Source: Pseudomonas baltica
GTDB taxonomy: Bacteria > Pseudomonadota > Gammaproteobacteria > Pseudomonadales > Pseudomonadaceae
Assembly (NCBI RefSeq): GCF_031880315.1
Contig: NZ_CP134771.1
Location: forward strand, 6,201,001 to 6,265,000
Reading direction: 5' to 3'
Length of the DNA: 64,000 bases
Under the pieces are notes generated by a model. That model searched no databases. It was not told the origin of the DNA and saw only the letters and a list, made by a program, of their open reading frames with translations. How positions within the stretch are numbered: position 1 is the stretch's first letter; each line of letters opens with the position of its first letter. The position numbers were made by a program, and so were the translations under genes. Positions 1 through 8,525 of this stretch are shown here, piece after piece.

Positions 1-199
1 GGTCGATCAGGTGCAGCTCGGCGTTCATGGCCTTGAGATTGTTGTTCCAGGCGAACCAGGTGCGCACGGCCACCGTGCCGAGGGTAAAGAACAGGCAGAA
101 CAGTAGCGTCGCAAGCACCAGGCGTCGCCCCAACGAAGCGGAGCTGCGAGTGTGGGGCCACAGTTGTGTGATGATTTCCGATTCGGGGCGGGCGGCCAT
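1..199 (-). CDS. Partial membrane sensor-type protein (N-terminus only)
   Basis: The ATG at 199 opens a reading frame that runs off the left edge of the window, so only about 66 residues are visible. They show a hydrophilic start of about 25 residues, then a strong transmembrane segment (RLVLATLLFCLFFTLGTVAV) and the beginning of a periplasmic region. This is the usual N-terminal layout of a membrane-bound sensor such as a histidine kinase or diguanylate cyclase, but no catalytic domain is in view. The start codon directly abuts the stop of the upstream binding-protein gene (TAG at 200-202). The two are almost certainly co-transcribed, and the binding protein may supply its ligand signal. The sensor role is inference. 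Confidence 0.6.
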   Translation of the reverse strand, partial: MAARPESEIITQLWPHTRSSASLGRRLVLATLLFCLFFTLGTVAVRTWFAWNNNLKAMNAELHLID

Positions 200-1021
200 C
201 TACATCCACTTCCGGGCGATGGCCGCGTAGGTACCGTTGTCATGCAGGCGCTGCAGCGCCTGGCGCAAGCGGGCGACGACGGGCGCCGGGGTTTTCAGGC
301 TGAACGCCATATAGAGTCCGGCGTCACCGCCCAGGTCGGGCAGGGCGAGGGCGCGCACCAGGGTCTTGGCCGGATCGTCGCCGGCCTGGCGCGCCAGGTA
401 GATGGCATTGAGTTCGTTGGCGATCCAGAGGTCGATGTGGCCGGACTTGAGCTTTTCGTAGTTGAGTTCACGGCGATTGCTCGATTGCAGGTTGATGCCG
501 TTGCGAAACCCTCGGGCGAGCAGGTACAACTCGCCGACATCCTGCTTGACCACGCCGTTTTGATAGGCCTTGGCATCTTCGAGGCGTTCGATAGGAATCG
601 GCCGCTCGGGGTATGAATACACGTACCACTGAGTAGGCGCGATGGCACCCACCCACTGGAACAAGCTTTCGCGTTCGGGAATCCGTGCCATGGAGTAGAT
701 GAGGACGTTGTCGTCATGCAGCGCCAGGTCGTAGGCGCGAGCCCAGGGCATGGACTGGATGGGAGCGCTCAGGCCCGCCTCCTTGAGAGCGGCCTCGACC
801 ACCTCGGTGCTCATGCCTGTCAGACGCCCATCGACCGTCATGTTGTAGGGTGGCAACTCTTCGGTGACCACCTGCAAAGGCAGCTGCAACGCCGCCTCCA
901 GTGGCGGCTGCGCCGATTCCGCCTGCGCCGATTCCGCCCGCACCGCAGGCAGGGCAAAGGCGGCCAGCATCGCCAGCAGCAGGGGCAAACGTAGGGTGCT
1001 GTGCGACAGCGGCGCATTCAT
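200..1021 (-). CDS. Periplasmic substrate-binding protein, SBP_bac_3 type
   Basis: A 273-residue protein with an N-terminal signal peptide (LRLPLLLAMLAAFALPAVRA). The mature part resembles family 3 solute-binding proteins: LQVVTEELPPYN near the start, VVEAALKEAG, then SMPWARAY and a C-terminal ALQRLHDNGTYAAIARKWM. Such proteins bind amino acids or small polar solutes in the periplasm. No permease or ATPase gene is adjacent. The next gene downstream starts directly after this stop and looks like a membrane sensor, so a signalling role is plausible. I chose ATG 1021 because it places the signal peptide at the N-terminus and has GAGG about 12 bases upstream; ATGs at 1036 and further upstream are in frame but precede a non-signal-like stretch. 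Confidence 0.75.
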   Translation of the reverse strand: MNAPLSHSTLRLPLLLAMLAAFALPAVRAESAQAESAQPPLEAALQLPLQVVTEELPPYNMTVDGRLTGMSTEVVEAALKEAGLSAPIQSMPWARAYDLALHDDNVLIYSMARIPERESLFQWVGAIAPTQWYVYSYPERPIPIERLEDAKAYQNGVVKQDVGELYLLARGFRNGINLQSSNRRELNYEKLKSGHIDLWIANELNAIYLARQAGDDPAKTLVRALALPDLGGDAGLYMAFSLKTPAPVVARLRQALQRLHDNGTYAAIARKWM

Positions 1022-1165
1022 CAAGGGCGACCTCATGACTGCAGATCGATGACCCAGGCGCCCGCGATGGGATCGCTGCCAAGTGACCGTACTGCTCTTC
1101 TGGCCACGGTATCGGCGGTGTGGGGCAATTCTTGAGACCGAGGGGAGCGATGATGGCATTTAGCC

Positions 1166-1786
1166 TTAGCTGTCGCCGGTAAACCGCGGCAGGTTCCATT
1201 TGAATCTTAGCGCCATCAGGCGCAAACCCACTCCCGCCAGCATGCCCAGCGCGGACCAACTGGGCGCGCGCACCCCGGCCCAATCACCGCCCACCTGGAT
1301 CAGGGCCGCCAGCAACGCCGCCAGCGCATAGACTTCCTTCTCGAGAATCTGCGGCGTGCGGTTGAGCAGAATGTCGCGGATCACGCCCCCACCCACAGCG
1401 CTGAGCACGCCCATCATCACCGCCAGCTGCGGGTTGCCGGTGTAGAGCCAGGCTTTATGGGCGCCGGCCACGGCGAAAAAGCCCAGGCCCAGGGCGTCGA
1501 ACAGTTGCACCGGCTGGCTGATGCGTTGCACCGTGGCGTAGGCGAGGATGGTCAGTAGCGAGGCGCCGATAGCGATGGCCAGGTAACGCACATCGAGCAA
1601 CCCGGCGGCCGGCACGGCGCCCACGCACACATCGCGCACGATGCCGCCGCCACAGGCCACGCAGAACGCCACGGTGACGATACCGAACAGGTCCAGGCCC
1701 CGTTGCCGCGCGGCGATGGCGCCGCTGAGGGCGAACGCCAAGGTGCCGAGCAGATCGAAAAACGTATAGACCCAAGGCATGTCCAT
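1166..1786 (-). CDS. TRIC/YicG-like (UPF0126) cation channel family membrane protein
   Basis: A 206-residue inner-membrane protein of about seven hydrophobic segments. It has two internally repeated halves, each with a glycine-rich signature followed by IRD: ACGGGIVRDV in the first and AVGGGVIRDI in the second. This is the hallmark of the UPF0126 family, related to trimeric intracellular cation channels. Length fits the family (about 200 residues). The start at 1786 (MDMPWVYTFFDLLG) begins directly at the first helix; upstream in-frame sequence is charged and proline-rich, so it is probably not translated. It is convergent to nothing and stands alone. Its substrate in bacteria is not settled; potassium conduction is the family-level suggestion. 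Confidence 0.8.
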   Translation of the reverse strand: MDMPWVYTFFDLLGTLAFALSGAIAARQRGLDLFGIVTVAFCVACGGGIVRDVCVGAVPAAGLLDVRYLAIAIGASLLTILAYATVQRISQPVQLFDALGLGFFAVAGAHKAWLYTGNPQLAVMMGVLSAVGGGVIRDILLNRTPQILEKEVYALAALLAALIQVGGDWAGVRAPSWSALGMLAGVGLRLMALRFKWNLPRFTGDS

Positions 1787-1991
1787 GCTGAACGTCGCTA
1801 CCGGTGGTGGGGGTTGATAGGGTCGAAAGCGGCGATTCTTGCTGTTTATCGAGCGGTTGGGAAGTGCCAAGCCCGCGCGCCGGTGCGGCAAAAAATAAAT
1901 GCGGGCGCTGCATCCAGTTGGCCCTGCGGCGGGTAGTACCTTCAGCAGCCCTGTTCGCTGCCCGGTTCACTACCCCTTTGGAGAGACCTGC

Positions 1992-2534
1992 ATGAACATC
2001 CAACGCATGCTTCACCTGACTTTCGTCCCGCTGGCCGCAGCCTGTGTACTGGTCGGCGCGCCCCTGGCCCAGGCGGCCATGGAACTGCCGGACGCCGTCA
2101 AGGTACCGGAGGGGCACAAGATCGCCCTCGAAACCGTGGGTGTAGGCGAGATCACCTATGAGTGCCGCGCCAAGGCCGACAACGCCGCCGCCACCGAATG
2201 GGTGTTCGTCGGGCCCAAGGCGGTGCTCAGCGATCGCGCTGGCAAGCCGATCGGTAGCTACTTCGGGCCGCCCGCCACCTGGCAGGCTCAGGACGGCTCG
2301 AAAATCACCGGTACGCAGCTCGCGGTGGCCCCTGCGGGGGCCGGCAATCTGCCCTATCAGTTGGTCAAGGCCAACCCGGCTGAGGGCAAAGGCGCCATGG
2401 TGGGCGTGACCTACGTACAACGCGTGGCGCTCAAGGGTGGTGTGGCGCCGGCCAGTGCCTGCACTGCGGCGCAGAAGGGCTTGCAGGAACAGGTCAAATA
2501 CCAGGCGGATTACATCTTCTGGGCTGCGAAATAA
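1992..2534 (+). CDS. Secreted DUF3455 domain protein
   Basis: A 180-residue protein with a signal peptide ending LAQAA at about residue 28 (start ATG 1992 preceded by GGAGAGACCTGC). The mature part carries features typical of DUF3455: EITYECRA near the N-terminus, EWVFVGPKAVLSDRAGK, WQAQDGSKITG, and a C-terminal QYQADYIFWAAK-like ending (KYQADYIFW). Function is not established. It lies just upstream of an ECF sigma factor and its anti-sigma, in the same direction. That suggests it could be a target of, or co-regulated with, that pair, possibly in envelope or oxidative stress. That link is inference. Confidence 0.8.
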   Translation: MNIQRMLHLTFVPLAAACVLVGAPLAQAAMELPDAVKVPEGHKIALETVGVGEITYECRAKADNAAATEWVFVGPKAVLSDRAGKPIGSYFGPPATWQAQDGSKITGTQLAVAPAGAGNLPYQLVKANPAEGKGAMVGVTYVQRVALKGGVAPASACTAAQKGLQEQVKYQADYIFWAAK

Positions 2535-2676
2535 GTAGCAACAGTTGCGCAGTGATGGGGGCTGCCAAAGTCTTCTACGCTGTGCTCCACCTGCCGCGAG
2601 CGACGACGGCCGATGGCGCGCCATCGCTGGCGAGCAGAGCTGGTTTCGCTCCTCCCATTTGCTGACGGTCGCGCCT

Positions 2677-3243
2677 TTGTCCGTACCTGAACCGCTGTTC
2701 GATCACCACGCTTTGCTGGGCGCCTGTGCACGCGGCGAGCATTCGGCCCTGCAGCGTTTGTATCAGCAGGAGGCAGCCGCCTTGCTGGGTGTCGCACGGC
2801 GCCTGGTGCAGGATCAGGCGCTGGCCGAGGACATCGTTCATGAAGCCTTTATCCGCATCTGGAGCGGCGCGGCCAGCTTCGATGCCGGTCGCGGCAGTGC
2901 GCGTGGCTGGATGTTCAGCATCACCCGCCATCTCGCCCTCAACGTACTGCGCGGCCGTGGCCGGGAGGTTCAGGTCAGTGACGAGCAGGCCGCTGTATTG
3001 GAGGCGCGTGACGCGCAGCAGGCCAGCGCCGAAGTCGACGCCGCGCTTGAGGCGGCATTGCAGGGAGAGCGTTTGCACGGCTGCCTGTCCAGCCTGGAGC
3101 CGCTGCGCCGGGCGTGTATCGTGCAGGCCTATGTCGATGGTTTCTCCCATGCTGAAATCGCCCACCGCCTGGCCACTCCGCTGGGCACGGTCAAGGCCTG
3201 GATCAAACGCAGTCTGGCAAGTTTGAAGGAGTGCATGGGATGA
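2677..3243 (+). CDS. ECF-type RNA polymerase sigma factor
   Basis: About 188 residues with sigma region 2 (LYQQEAAALLGVARRLVQDQ, EDIVHEAFIRIW) and region 4 helix-turn-helix (GFSHAEIAHRLATPLGTVKAWIKRSL). It directs transcription of a small regulon when released by its anti-sigma, encoded next door with a 4-base overlap. The start is uncertain: no ATG lies in the right place. The frame is open from TTG 2545, and TTG at 2659, 2677 and 2713 are alternatives. I chose 2677 because family members usually begin a few residues before the PLFDHHALL-like segment. The reading frame and end are secure. Promoter targets cannot be told from this window. Confidence 0.85.
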   Translation: MSVPEPLFDHHALLGACARGEHSALQRLYQQEAAALLGVARRLVQDQALAEDIVHEAFIRIWSGAASFDAGRGSARGWMFSITRHLALNVLRGRGREVQVSDEQAAVLEARDAQQASAEVDAALEAALQGERLHGCLSSLEPLRRACIVQAYVDGFSHAEIAHRLATPLGTVKAWIKRSLASLKECMG

Positions 3244-3950
3244 GCGAACCCCCCCTTGACCCGGTTTCTGCGCCGCTTCGCGCGCTGGCGGGTGAGTACG
3301 TGCTGGGCACCCTTGAACTGCCGCAACGGCTGGAGGTGCAGCGGCGCCTGGAGCACGATGGCGCACTGCGTGCTGCGGTGGACGACTGGGAGCGACGGCT
3401 GTTGCCGTTGACAGCGCTGGCCCCCGCGCAGGTGCCTTCTGCTTTGTTGTGGAAGCGCATCGAGCGCAGCCTGCATGCCAAAGCGCGCGCCGGCCGTTGG
3501 TGGGACTCGTTGGCGCTGTGGCGCGGTATGACGGCTGCCGGGCTGGCGGCAAGTGTGATCATGGCCGCGTTATTGCTGACCCGCGTCGCGGCCGTGGCAA
3601 CGCCCCAGTATCTGGTGGTGCTGGTCGCCCCGCAGGACAAGGCGCCAGGATGGGTGGTGCAGGCCGGCAGCGCACGGGAAGTCGAGTTGATCCCTTTGGC
3701 GGTGGCGCAAGTCCCGGCCGACAAAGCACTTGAGTTCTGGACCAAGGCCGATGACTGGCAAGGCCCGGTGTCGCTGGGGTTGGTCAAGCCGGGGCAGAGT
3801 TTGCGCGTCGCGCTGGACAAACTGCCGCCCCTGCAGGCCAATCAACTGTTCGAGCTGACGCTGGAGAACGCCGGTGGCTCCACGGTGGGCAAGCCCACCG
3901 GCCCGGTGCAATTCATTGGCCGCGCGGTCAAGCTCGGGCAGGCGCTGTAG
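3240..3950 (+). CDS. RskA-type anti-sigma factor
   Basis: A 236-residue single-pass membrane protein. The N-terminal cytoplasmic part (LRALAGEYVLGTLELPQR) is the usual anti-sigma zinc-finger-like or RskA N-terminal region. A transmembrane helix follows at about residues 104-124 (MTAAGLAASVIMAALLLT), then a periplasmic RskA domain with ALEFWTKADDWQGPVSLGLV. The ATG at 3240 overlaps the sigma stop (ATGA), so synthesis is translationally coupled, as usual for a sigma/anti-sigma pair. It should hold the neighbouring ECF sigma at the membrane until a signal triggers release or proteolysis. Confidence 0.85.
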   Translation: MSEPPLDPVSAPLRALAGEYVLGTLELPQRLEVQRRLEHDGALRAAVDDWERRLLPLTALAPAQVPSALLWKRIERSLHAKARAGRWWDSLALWRGMTAAGLAASVIMAALLLTRVAAVATPQYLVVLVAPQDKAPGWVVQAGSAREVELIPLAVAQVPADKALEFWTKADDWQGPVSLGLVKPGQSLRVALDKLPPLQANQLFELTLENAGGSTVGKPTGPVQFIGRAVKLGQAL

Positions 3951-3970
3951 CGAGGGCACCAGGCCCTCGC
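3950..3970. terminator. Hairpin between convergent genes
   Basis: An 8-bp perfect inverted repeat, GCGAGGGC (3950-3957) and GCCCTCGC (3963-3970), with a 5-base loop. It sits between the anti-sigma gene on the plus strand and the dehydrogenase gene on the minus strand. It lacks a clean T-tract, so it may be a bidirectional stem acting with limited efficiency. Confidence 0.5.
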
Positions 3971-3981
3971 GGATTTGCCGC

Positions 3982-4989
3982 TCAGAAGCCTTCAAGCACG
4001 ATCTTGCCCTGCGCCTTGCCGCTTTCGAGCAGCGCGTGGGCGCGTATCAGATTGGCGGCGTTGATGGTGCCGAAGTGCTCGCCTACGGTGGTGCGCAGTA
4101 CACCACTATCGATCAGCTCGGCCACCCGCGTGAGCAACTGGTGCTGGGCGATCATGTCGTCGGTCTGGTACATCGAGCGGGTGAACATCAGTTCCCAGTG
4201 CAGCGACAGCGATTTGCGCTTCATCGGCACCACGTCGAGGGTCTTGGGATCGTCGATCAGCGCCAGATGGCCTTGCGGCTGCAGCGCCTCGATCAATTCG
4301 GCAAAGCGGCTGTCGGTGTGGGTCAGGCTGATGAGGTGGCTGACCTGGCCGACGCCGATACGGGCCAGCTCCTCGGGAATCGAACGGCTATGGTCGATCA
4401 CGTGATGAGCGCCCAGGCCGGTCACCCATTCCTGGGTCTGCGGACGCGAGGCGCTGCCGATCACGGTCATTTGCGTGAGCTGACGCGCCAGTTGGACAAG
4501 GATCGAACCGACCCCGCCCGCAGCGCCGATGATCAGCAACGATTGCCCGGCACCACCGCCTTCAACGATGCCCAGGCGGTCGAACAGCAGCTCCCACGCA
4601 GTGATGCTGGTGAGCGGCAGGGCGGCGGCGCTGGGGGCGTCCAGACTTTTAGGCTTGAGGGCGGCGATGCGCTCGTCCACCAGATGCAATTCGCTGTTGG
4701 TGCCTGGCCGGGTAAGGTCGCCGGCATAGTAGATCTCGTCACCGACCTTGAACAGGCTGACGTCGGCGCCCACTGCCTGTACTACGCCGACGGCATCCCA
4801 ACCCAGCACGCGGGGCTCGGTGACGGCCGCACTGGCGCGGATCTTGGTGTCGACCGGGTTGACCGAGATCGCCTTGATTGCCACCAGCAGGTCGCGCGGG
4901 CCGGGTGTCGGCGCAGGCAGTTCGAGGTCGATCAGTGCGTGTGGATCGGTGATGGACAGACCGTGTTGACGATAGGCGATGGCTTTCAT
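3982..4989 (-). CDS. Zinc-type alcohol dehydrogenase-like / quinone oxidoreductase family protein
   Basis: A 335-residue medium-chain dehydrogenase/reductase. It begins MKAIAYRQHGL, has the GroES-like domain (SVNPVDTKIR, LGWDAVGVVQAVG), the segment TSITAWELLFDRLG and the nucleotide-binding motif GAAGGVGSILVQLARQL near residue 160. Structural zinc cysteines are absent, which fits the zinc-independent NADPH:quinone reductase/YogA-like subgroup. The start at 4989 matches the family N-terminus; the ATGs further upstream add a non-homologous tail. It is divergent from a LysR regulator with a dyad in the shared intergenic region, so that regulator very probably controls it, perhaps in response to quinones or electrophiles (inference). 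Confidence 0.85.
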   Translation of the reverse strand: MKAIAYRQHGLSITDPHALIDLELPAPTPGPRDLLVAIKAISVNPVDTKIRASAAVTEPRVLGWDAVGVVQAVGADVSLFKVGDEIYYAGDLTRPGTNSELHLVDERIAALKPKSLDAPSAAALPLTSITAWELLFDRLGIVEGGGAGQSLLIIGAAGGVGSILVQLARQLTQMTVIGSASRPQTQEWVTGLGAHHVIDHSRSIPEELARIGVGQVSHLISLTHTDSRFAELIEALQPQGHLALIDDPKTLDVVPMKRKSLSLHWELMFTRSMYQTDDMIAQHQLLTRVAELIDSGVLRTTVGEHFGTINAANLIRAHALLESGKAQGKIVLEGF

Positions 4990-5037
4990 GGGGGTTCCTT
5001 CGAGGATAGGCATCAATGATGCGGCCTAGGATGGACG

Positions 5038-5055
5038 TTTTCACTTGATTGAAAA
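5038..5055. promoter_or_regulatory. Candidate LysR operator dyad
   Basis: TTTTCA (5038-5043), six-base spacer, TGAAAA (5050-5055) forms a perfect dyad with the T-N-A symmetry seen in LysR-type boxes. A second pair, CCTGCA (about 5057) and TGCAGG (about 5083), flanks the LysR start region. Both lie in the divergent promoter between the dehydrogenase and the LysR gene. Confidence 0.45.
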
Positions 5056-5089
5056 ACCTGCAAAATAGTTCAGCACTTTCACTGCAGGA

Positions 5090-5992
5090 ATGAAAATGGT
5101 CCGCTTCGACGATCTCAATCTGTTCGTGCGCACCGCCGCGCTGGGCAGTTTCTCCAACGCTGCGCGAGAGGTTGACTTGCTGCCGGGTCAGGTCAGCGCG
5201 GCGATCAAGCGCCTGGAGGCCGAGTTGGGCATACGTCTGTTCGCGCGTTCGACCCGCAGCTTGCGCTTGACCCCCGAAGGCGAAGTGTATCTGCCCAGCG
5301 CTCGCCAAGCGCTGGAGGCTCTGCGCGAAGGCCAGGAGCGGTTGCGTCCGGCGCAGGCCGGGCTTAGTGGGGTGCTGCAGGTGGCGGCGCCGTCGGATCT
5401 GGGGCGCAATATCGTGCTCGACTGGCTGAGTGCTTTTCGCCACGAGCATCCACAGATCACGCTGCGGTTGTTTCTGTCCGATCAAGTGGCCGACGTGTTT
5501 CGCGAGCCGATCGACATCGCCCTGCGTTATGGGCGCATGGACGACGCCAGTTTCGTCGCGATGCCCCTGGCCCCGGACAACCGCCGCGTGCTGGTCGCCG
5601 CGCCCGCCTATCTGGCCCGGCAGGGTCGTCCGCAAACGTTGCAGCAATTGGCGCAACACGCTTGTCTACTGTACTTGCTCAAGGGCCGGGTCTACGACAA
5701 GTGGGCGTTCGTCGACGGCGCGGGAGCGTCGCAGACCATCGCCGTATCCGGGCATTTGCTCAGTGACGACGCCGATGTGGTGCGGCGCTGGGCGGTGGCG
5801 GGTGAGGGCATTGCCTACAAGTCCTGGCTGGATGTGAGCAAGGATGTGCGCGCCGGGCGGCTGGAGGTGATCTTGCCCCAGGTACTGGGCGACAGCGTAC
5901 CGCTGCAACTGGTGTGCCCGCATCGCCGGCAGTTTTCGCCGATCGTGCAGTTGCTGTATCGGTGGCTCAAGGACCAGTGCGCGGCGCTATAA
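5090..5992 (+). CDS. LysR-family transcriptional regulator
   Basis: A 300-residue LysR regulator. The winged helix-turn-helix is at residues 5-63 (FDDLNLFVRTAALGSFSNAA, QVSAAIKRLEAELGIRLFAR), then a linker helix and a periplasmic-binding-protein-like effector domain (LSGVLQVAAPSDLGR onward). It belongs to the large AaeR/DmlR-type subgroup by its RSTRSLRLTPEG motif. It is transcribed divergently from the dehydrogenase gene at 3982-4989, the classical LysR/target arrangement. ATG 5090 or ATG 5096 could be the start; the difference is two residues. The effector is unknown. Confidence 0.9.
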   Translation: MKMVRFDDLNLFVRTAALGSFSNAAREVDLLPGQVSAAIKRLEAELGIRLFARSTRSLRLTPEGEVYLPSARQALEALREGQERLRPAQAGLSGVLQVAAPSDLGRNIVLDWLSAFRHEHPQITLRLFLSDQVADVFREPIDIALRYGRMDDASFVAMPLAPDNRRVLVAAPAYLARQGRPQTLQQLAQHACLLYLLKGRVYDKWAFVDGAGASQTIAVSGHLLSDDADVVRRWAVAGEGIAYKSWLDVSKDVRAGRLEVILPQVLGDSVPLQLVCPHRRQFSPIVQLLYRWLKDQCAAL

Positions 5993-6008
5993 GGTGTGGG
6001 TAGAAAAT

Positions 6009-6027
6009 GAGAATGATAATCGACATA
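6009..6027. promoter_or_regulatory. Fur-box-like site upstream of mntH
   Basis: GAGAATGATAATCGACATA matches the 19-base Fur consensus at 14 positions by my count, with a near-perfect left half (AATGATAATC). It lies about 80 bases before the mntH start. Iron-dependent control of this divalent-metal transporter is a reasonable reading. A MntR-type site was not recognised. Confidence 0.55.
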
Positions 6028-6104
6028 ATTGGAAACATTAATGGGCTTGCTTGTCTCACCCCGAGATAAGCTCCGTCCAGAGCCCTCTGTTTGCGTAGGT
6101 ATCC

Positions 6105-7427
6105 GTGAAATATAAATTGCCGTCCCTCGCCACCGCCCCGTTCTGCCCTTCGGCCGCCACCGAGACGGTGGATGTCCCCGCCAATGCTTCGTCGCTGCGC
6201 AAGATGCTGCTGTTCTTCGGTCCGGGCTTGATGGTGTCGGTGGGCTACATGGACCCCGGCAACTGGGCGACGGCTATCGAAGCAGGGTCGCGCTTCGGGT
6301 ACGCCTTGTTGTTCGTCGTGGTGTTGGCGAGCCTGGCGGGGATGGCCCTGCAGAATCTCGCCTCACGGCTGGGCATCGCCACCGGCCGTGACCTGGCGCA
6401 GCTGACGCGGGAGCGTTATCGACCTGGTGTAGCGCGCGGTCAATGGCTGTTGGCCGAGTTGTCGATTCTGGCCTGTGATCTTGCCGAAGTGCTAGGGGCC
6501 GCGCTGGCCTTTCATCTGTTGCTGGGGGTGCCGATGCTCGGCGGCGTGGTGCTGACCGCCTTCGACACGGTGCTGGTGCTGGCCTTGCAAGGCGCCAACT
6601 TCCGGCGGCTGGAAGCAATCATTCTTGGGTTGATCGGCACCATCGGCGTGTGTTTTTTCATCGAACTGGTGCTGATCAAGCCCTATTGGCCCGATGTAGC
6701 GGCAGGGCTGCGACCCAGCTGGGAGGTGCTCAGCCACCAGGAACCGTTGTATCTGGCTATCGGTATCCTCGGCGCGACCGTGATGCCGCACAATCTGTAT
6801 CTGCACTCCTCAGTGGTGCAGACCCGGGTGCGTAAGCAAGAACCCGACGCCAAGGCCACGGCGATCCGCTATGCACGGCTGGACACCTTCGTCTCGTTGC
6901 TGCTGGCGCTGTTGATCAACGCCGCGATTCTGATCCTGGCTGCCGCCGCCTTCCATGGCACCGGGCATACCGATGTGGTGGAAATTCAGGATGCCTATCA
7001 TCTGCTCGATCCATTGGTCGGAGGTACCCTGGCCAGCCTGCTGTTCGGCGTGGCGCTGCTGGCCTCGGGGCAAAGCTCGACCTTTACCGGGACCATTGCC
7101 GGCCAGGTGGTGCTCGAAGGGTTCCTGCAGCGTTCGATCCCTTGCTGGCAGCGCCGCCTGATTACTCGCGGCATGGCGCTGCTACCGGCCCTGATCGGCG
7201 TCTGGTGGCTGGGCGATAGCGCGGTGGGCAAGATGCTGGTGTTGAGCCAGGTGGTGCTCAGTCTGCAACTGCCGTTTGCCTTGTGGCCGTTGATCCGCTT
7301 TACCAGCGACCCTGAGCTGATGGGCGAGTTCGTCAATAGCGCCTGGGTACGCTGGCTGGCGTGGGGGCTGTTCGGGCTGATCTCATTGGCGAACCTGATG
7401 CTGCTGGTGTTTACCTTCAGCGATTGA
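6105..7427 (+). CDS. mntH: Nramp-family divalent metal (Mn2+/Fe2+) transporter
   Basis: A 440-residue inner-membrane transporter with about 11 hydrophobic segments. The metal-binding motifs are clear: DPGN in the first helix (D50-N53, within SVGYMDPGNWATAIEAG) and MPHN in helix 6 (GATVMPHNLYLHS). Nramp proteins couple proton influx to uptake of Mn2+ and Fe2+. Length and N-terminal extension are normal for proteobacterial MntH. A Fur-like box lies upstream. It appears monocistronic: the next gene is convergent. Confidence 0.92.
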   Translation: MKYKLPSLATAPFCPSAATETVDVPANASSLRKMLLFFGPGLMVSVGYMDPGNWATAIEAGSRFGYALLFVVVLASLAGMALQNLASRLGIATGRDLAQLTRERYRPGVARGQWLLAELSILACDLAEVLGAALAFHLLLGVPMLGGVVLTAFDTVLVLALQGANFRRLEAIILGLIGTIGVCFFIELVLIKPYWPDVAAGLRPSWEVLSHQEPLYLAIGILGATVMPHNLYLHSSVVQTRVRKQEPDAKATAIRYARLDTFVSLLLALLINAAILILAAAAFHGTGHTDVVEIQDAYHLLDPLVGGTLASLLFGVALLASGQSSTFTGTIAGQVVLEGFLQRSIPCWQRRLITRGMALLPALIGVWWLGDSAVGKMLVLSQVVLSLQLPFALWPLIRFTSDPELMGEFVNSAWVRWLAWGLFGLISLANLMLLVFTFSD

Positions 7428-7442
7428 GCCCGGCGCGCGAGC

Positions 7443-8525
7443 TCAAAAGGCGAACGTCTGGGTAGAAGGCGCCCGCTTGGGTAACTGGACTTCGGCGTTG
7501 CGCAGTGCTTCATCACGCTTTTTCTGCTCTGCCGCGGCGGTGGCCGCCGCAGCCTTTGCAGCGGCCGCCTTGACGGTTTTTTGCGCGGCCTTGTTGGCGG
7601 CCTCGGCCTCGGCGATGGCGCTGGCCTTGTCGGTGCCGGGCACGGTCTGCCAGGCGGTGTTCAGCGAGCGGGCCTGGGCGATCGCTTGATTGAGCTCGTT
7701 CAGTGCTTGCGGTGCTTCGGCCACCGGCGAGTGAATGTCGACGCCGCAGCCGGAATGGCTGGTGATGCTGCTCTGCGGCGCGACGGCGATAGTCTGCACG
7801 AAGTGCGGATCGGCAACGGTGACGGTGAATTGCTGGCGGGTCAGGGGCGCGGTGAGGAAGGTCACGGTGGCGGTGCGGCAGGCTGAATAGAAGTAGAGTC
7901 CGGACGCTTTGGCGAGGTCGAGCTGGCGGGTTTCGATCGCGTCCGTCGGCACCGCATCGAAGGCGATCTCGAAAGCAAGCTTGCGATTGGAGTTTTCGCT
8001 CACGGCCCACATGGTGGTAGGCCCGCGAAACGCCTGGTCGAGCAAGCGGCCAGTATCGATCGCTAGCGGCAAGCTCAGCGCGGCGCTGGTTTTTTTGCTA
8101 GTGGGCAGGTCGACGCTCGCCGCCACTGCCGTGGGCGCGCCCGAGGACGCTGCGTTTTTGTACGGCTGATCGGGCTGCAATTGCGCGTCGCTGGTGAGCC
8201 GATGCACCAGGTTGGAATTGTCGAGTTTGGTCACCGTCAGCAGGTGACCGGCGCCAGCGCCGTTTTCCTGCTGCACCCCGAAGTGGGTCAGGGGGCCGGA
8301 CGCTTCGGCCGGCACCGAAGTCATGAGCGCGGGGCCGCCGGTTTCGGCGGGGCGCACCAGCAGAATGGATTTGGCCAGGCTGAATTTGGTCAGCCCGCTG
8401 TAATCCCCGCGGCCTTCGCTGCGCCCATCTTCATATTGCACGTACTTGAGCTTTACTGGTGCGGCGCCGCACCCGACCAACAGGGGGCTGCCCAGCACGA
8501 AAGCCAGCAGGGGCGAAATCCTCAC
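7443..8525 (-). CDS. Putative outer-membrane lipoprotein of unknown function
   Basis: A 360-residue protein starting at GTG 8525, preceded by GAGGTG at good spacing. The N-terminus is a lipoprotein signal with lipobox LVGC (Cys19), followed by Gly, so outer-membrane sorting is expected. The central part shows no family I can name; it contains several cysteines (SACRTATVTF, SGCGVDIHS). The last 80 or so residues are alanine/lysine/glutamate rich (IAEAEAANKAAQKTVKAAAA), a likely helical or coiled-coil tail. An in-frame ATG at 8570 would bury the signal peptide and is less likely. The lipoprotein call is from the sequence; no function is assigned. Confidence 0.7.
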   Translation of the reverse strand: MRISPLLAFVLGSPLLVGCGAAPVKLKYVQYEDGRSEGRGDYSGLTKFSLAKSILLVRPAETGGPALMTSVPAEASGPLTHFGVQQENGAGAGHLLTVTKLDNSNLVHRLTSDAQLQPDQPYKNAASSGAPTAVAASVDLPTSKKTSAALSLPLAIDTGRLLDQAFRGPTTMWAVSENSNRKLAFEIAFDAVPTDAIETRQLDLAKASGLYFYSACRTATVTFLTAPLTRQQFTVTVADPHFVQTIAVAPQSSITSHSGCGVDIHSPVAEAPQALNELNQAIAQARSLNTAWQTVPGTDKASAIAEAEAANKAAQKTVKAAAAKAAAATAAAEQKKRDEALRNAEVQLPKRAPSTQTFAF

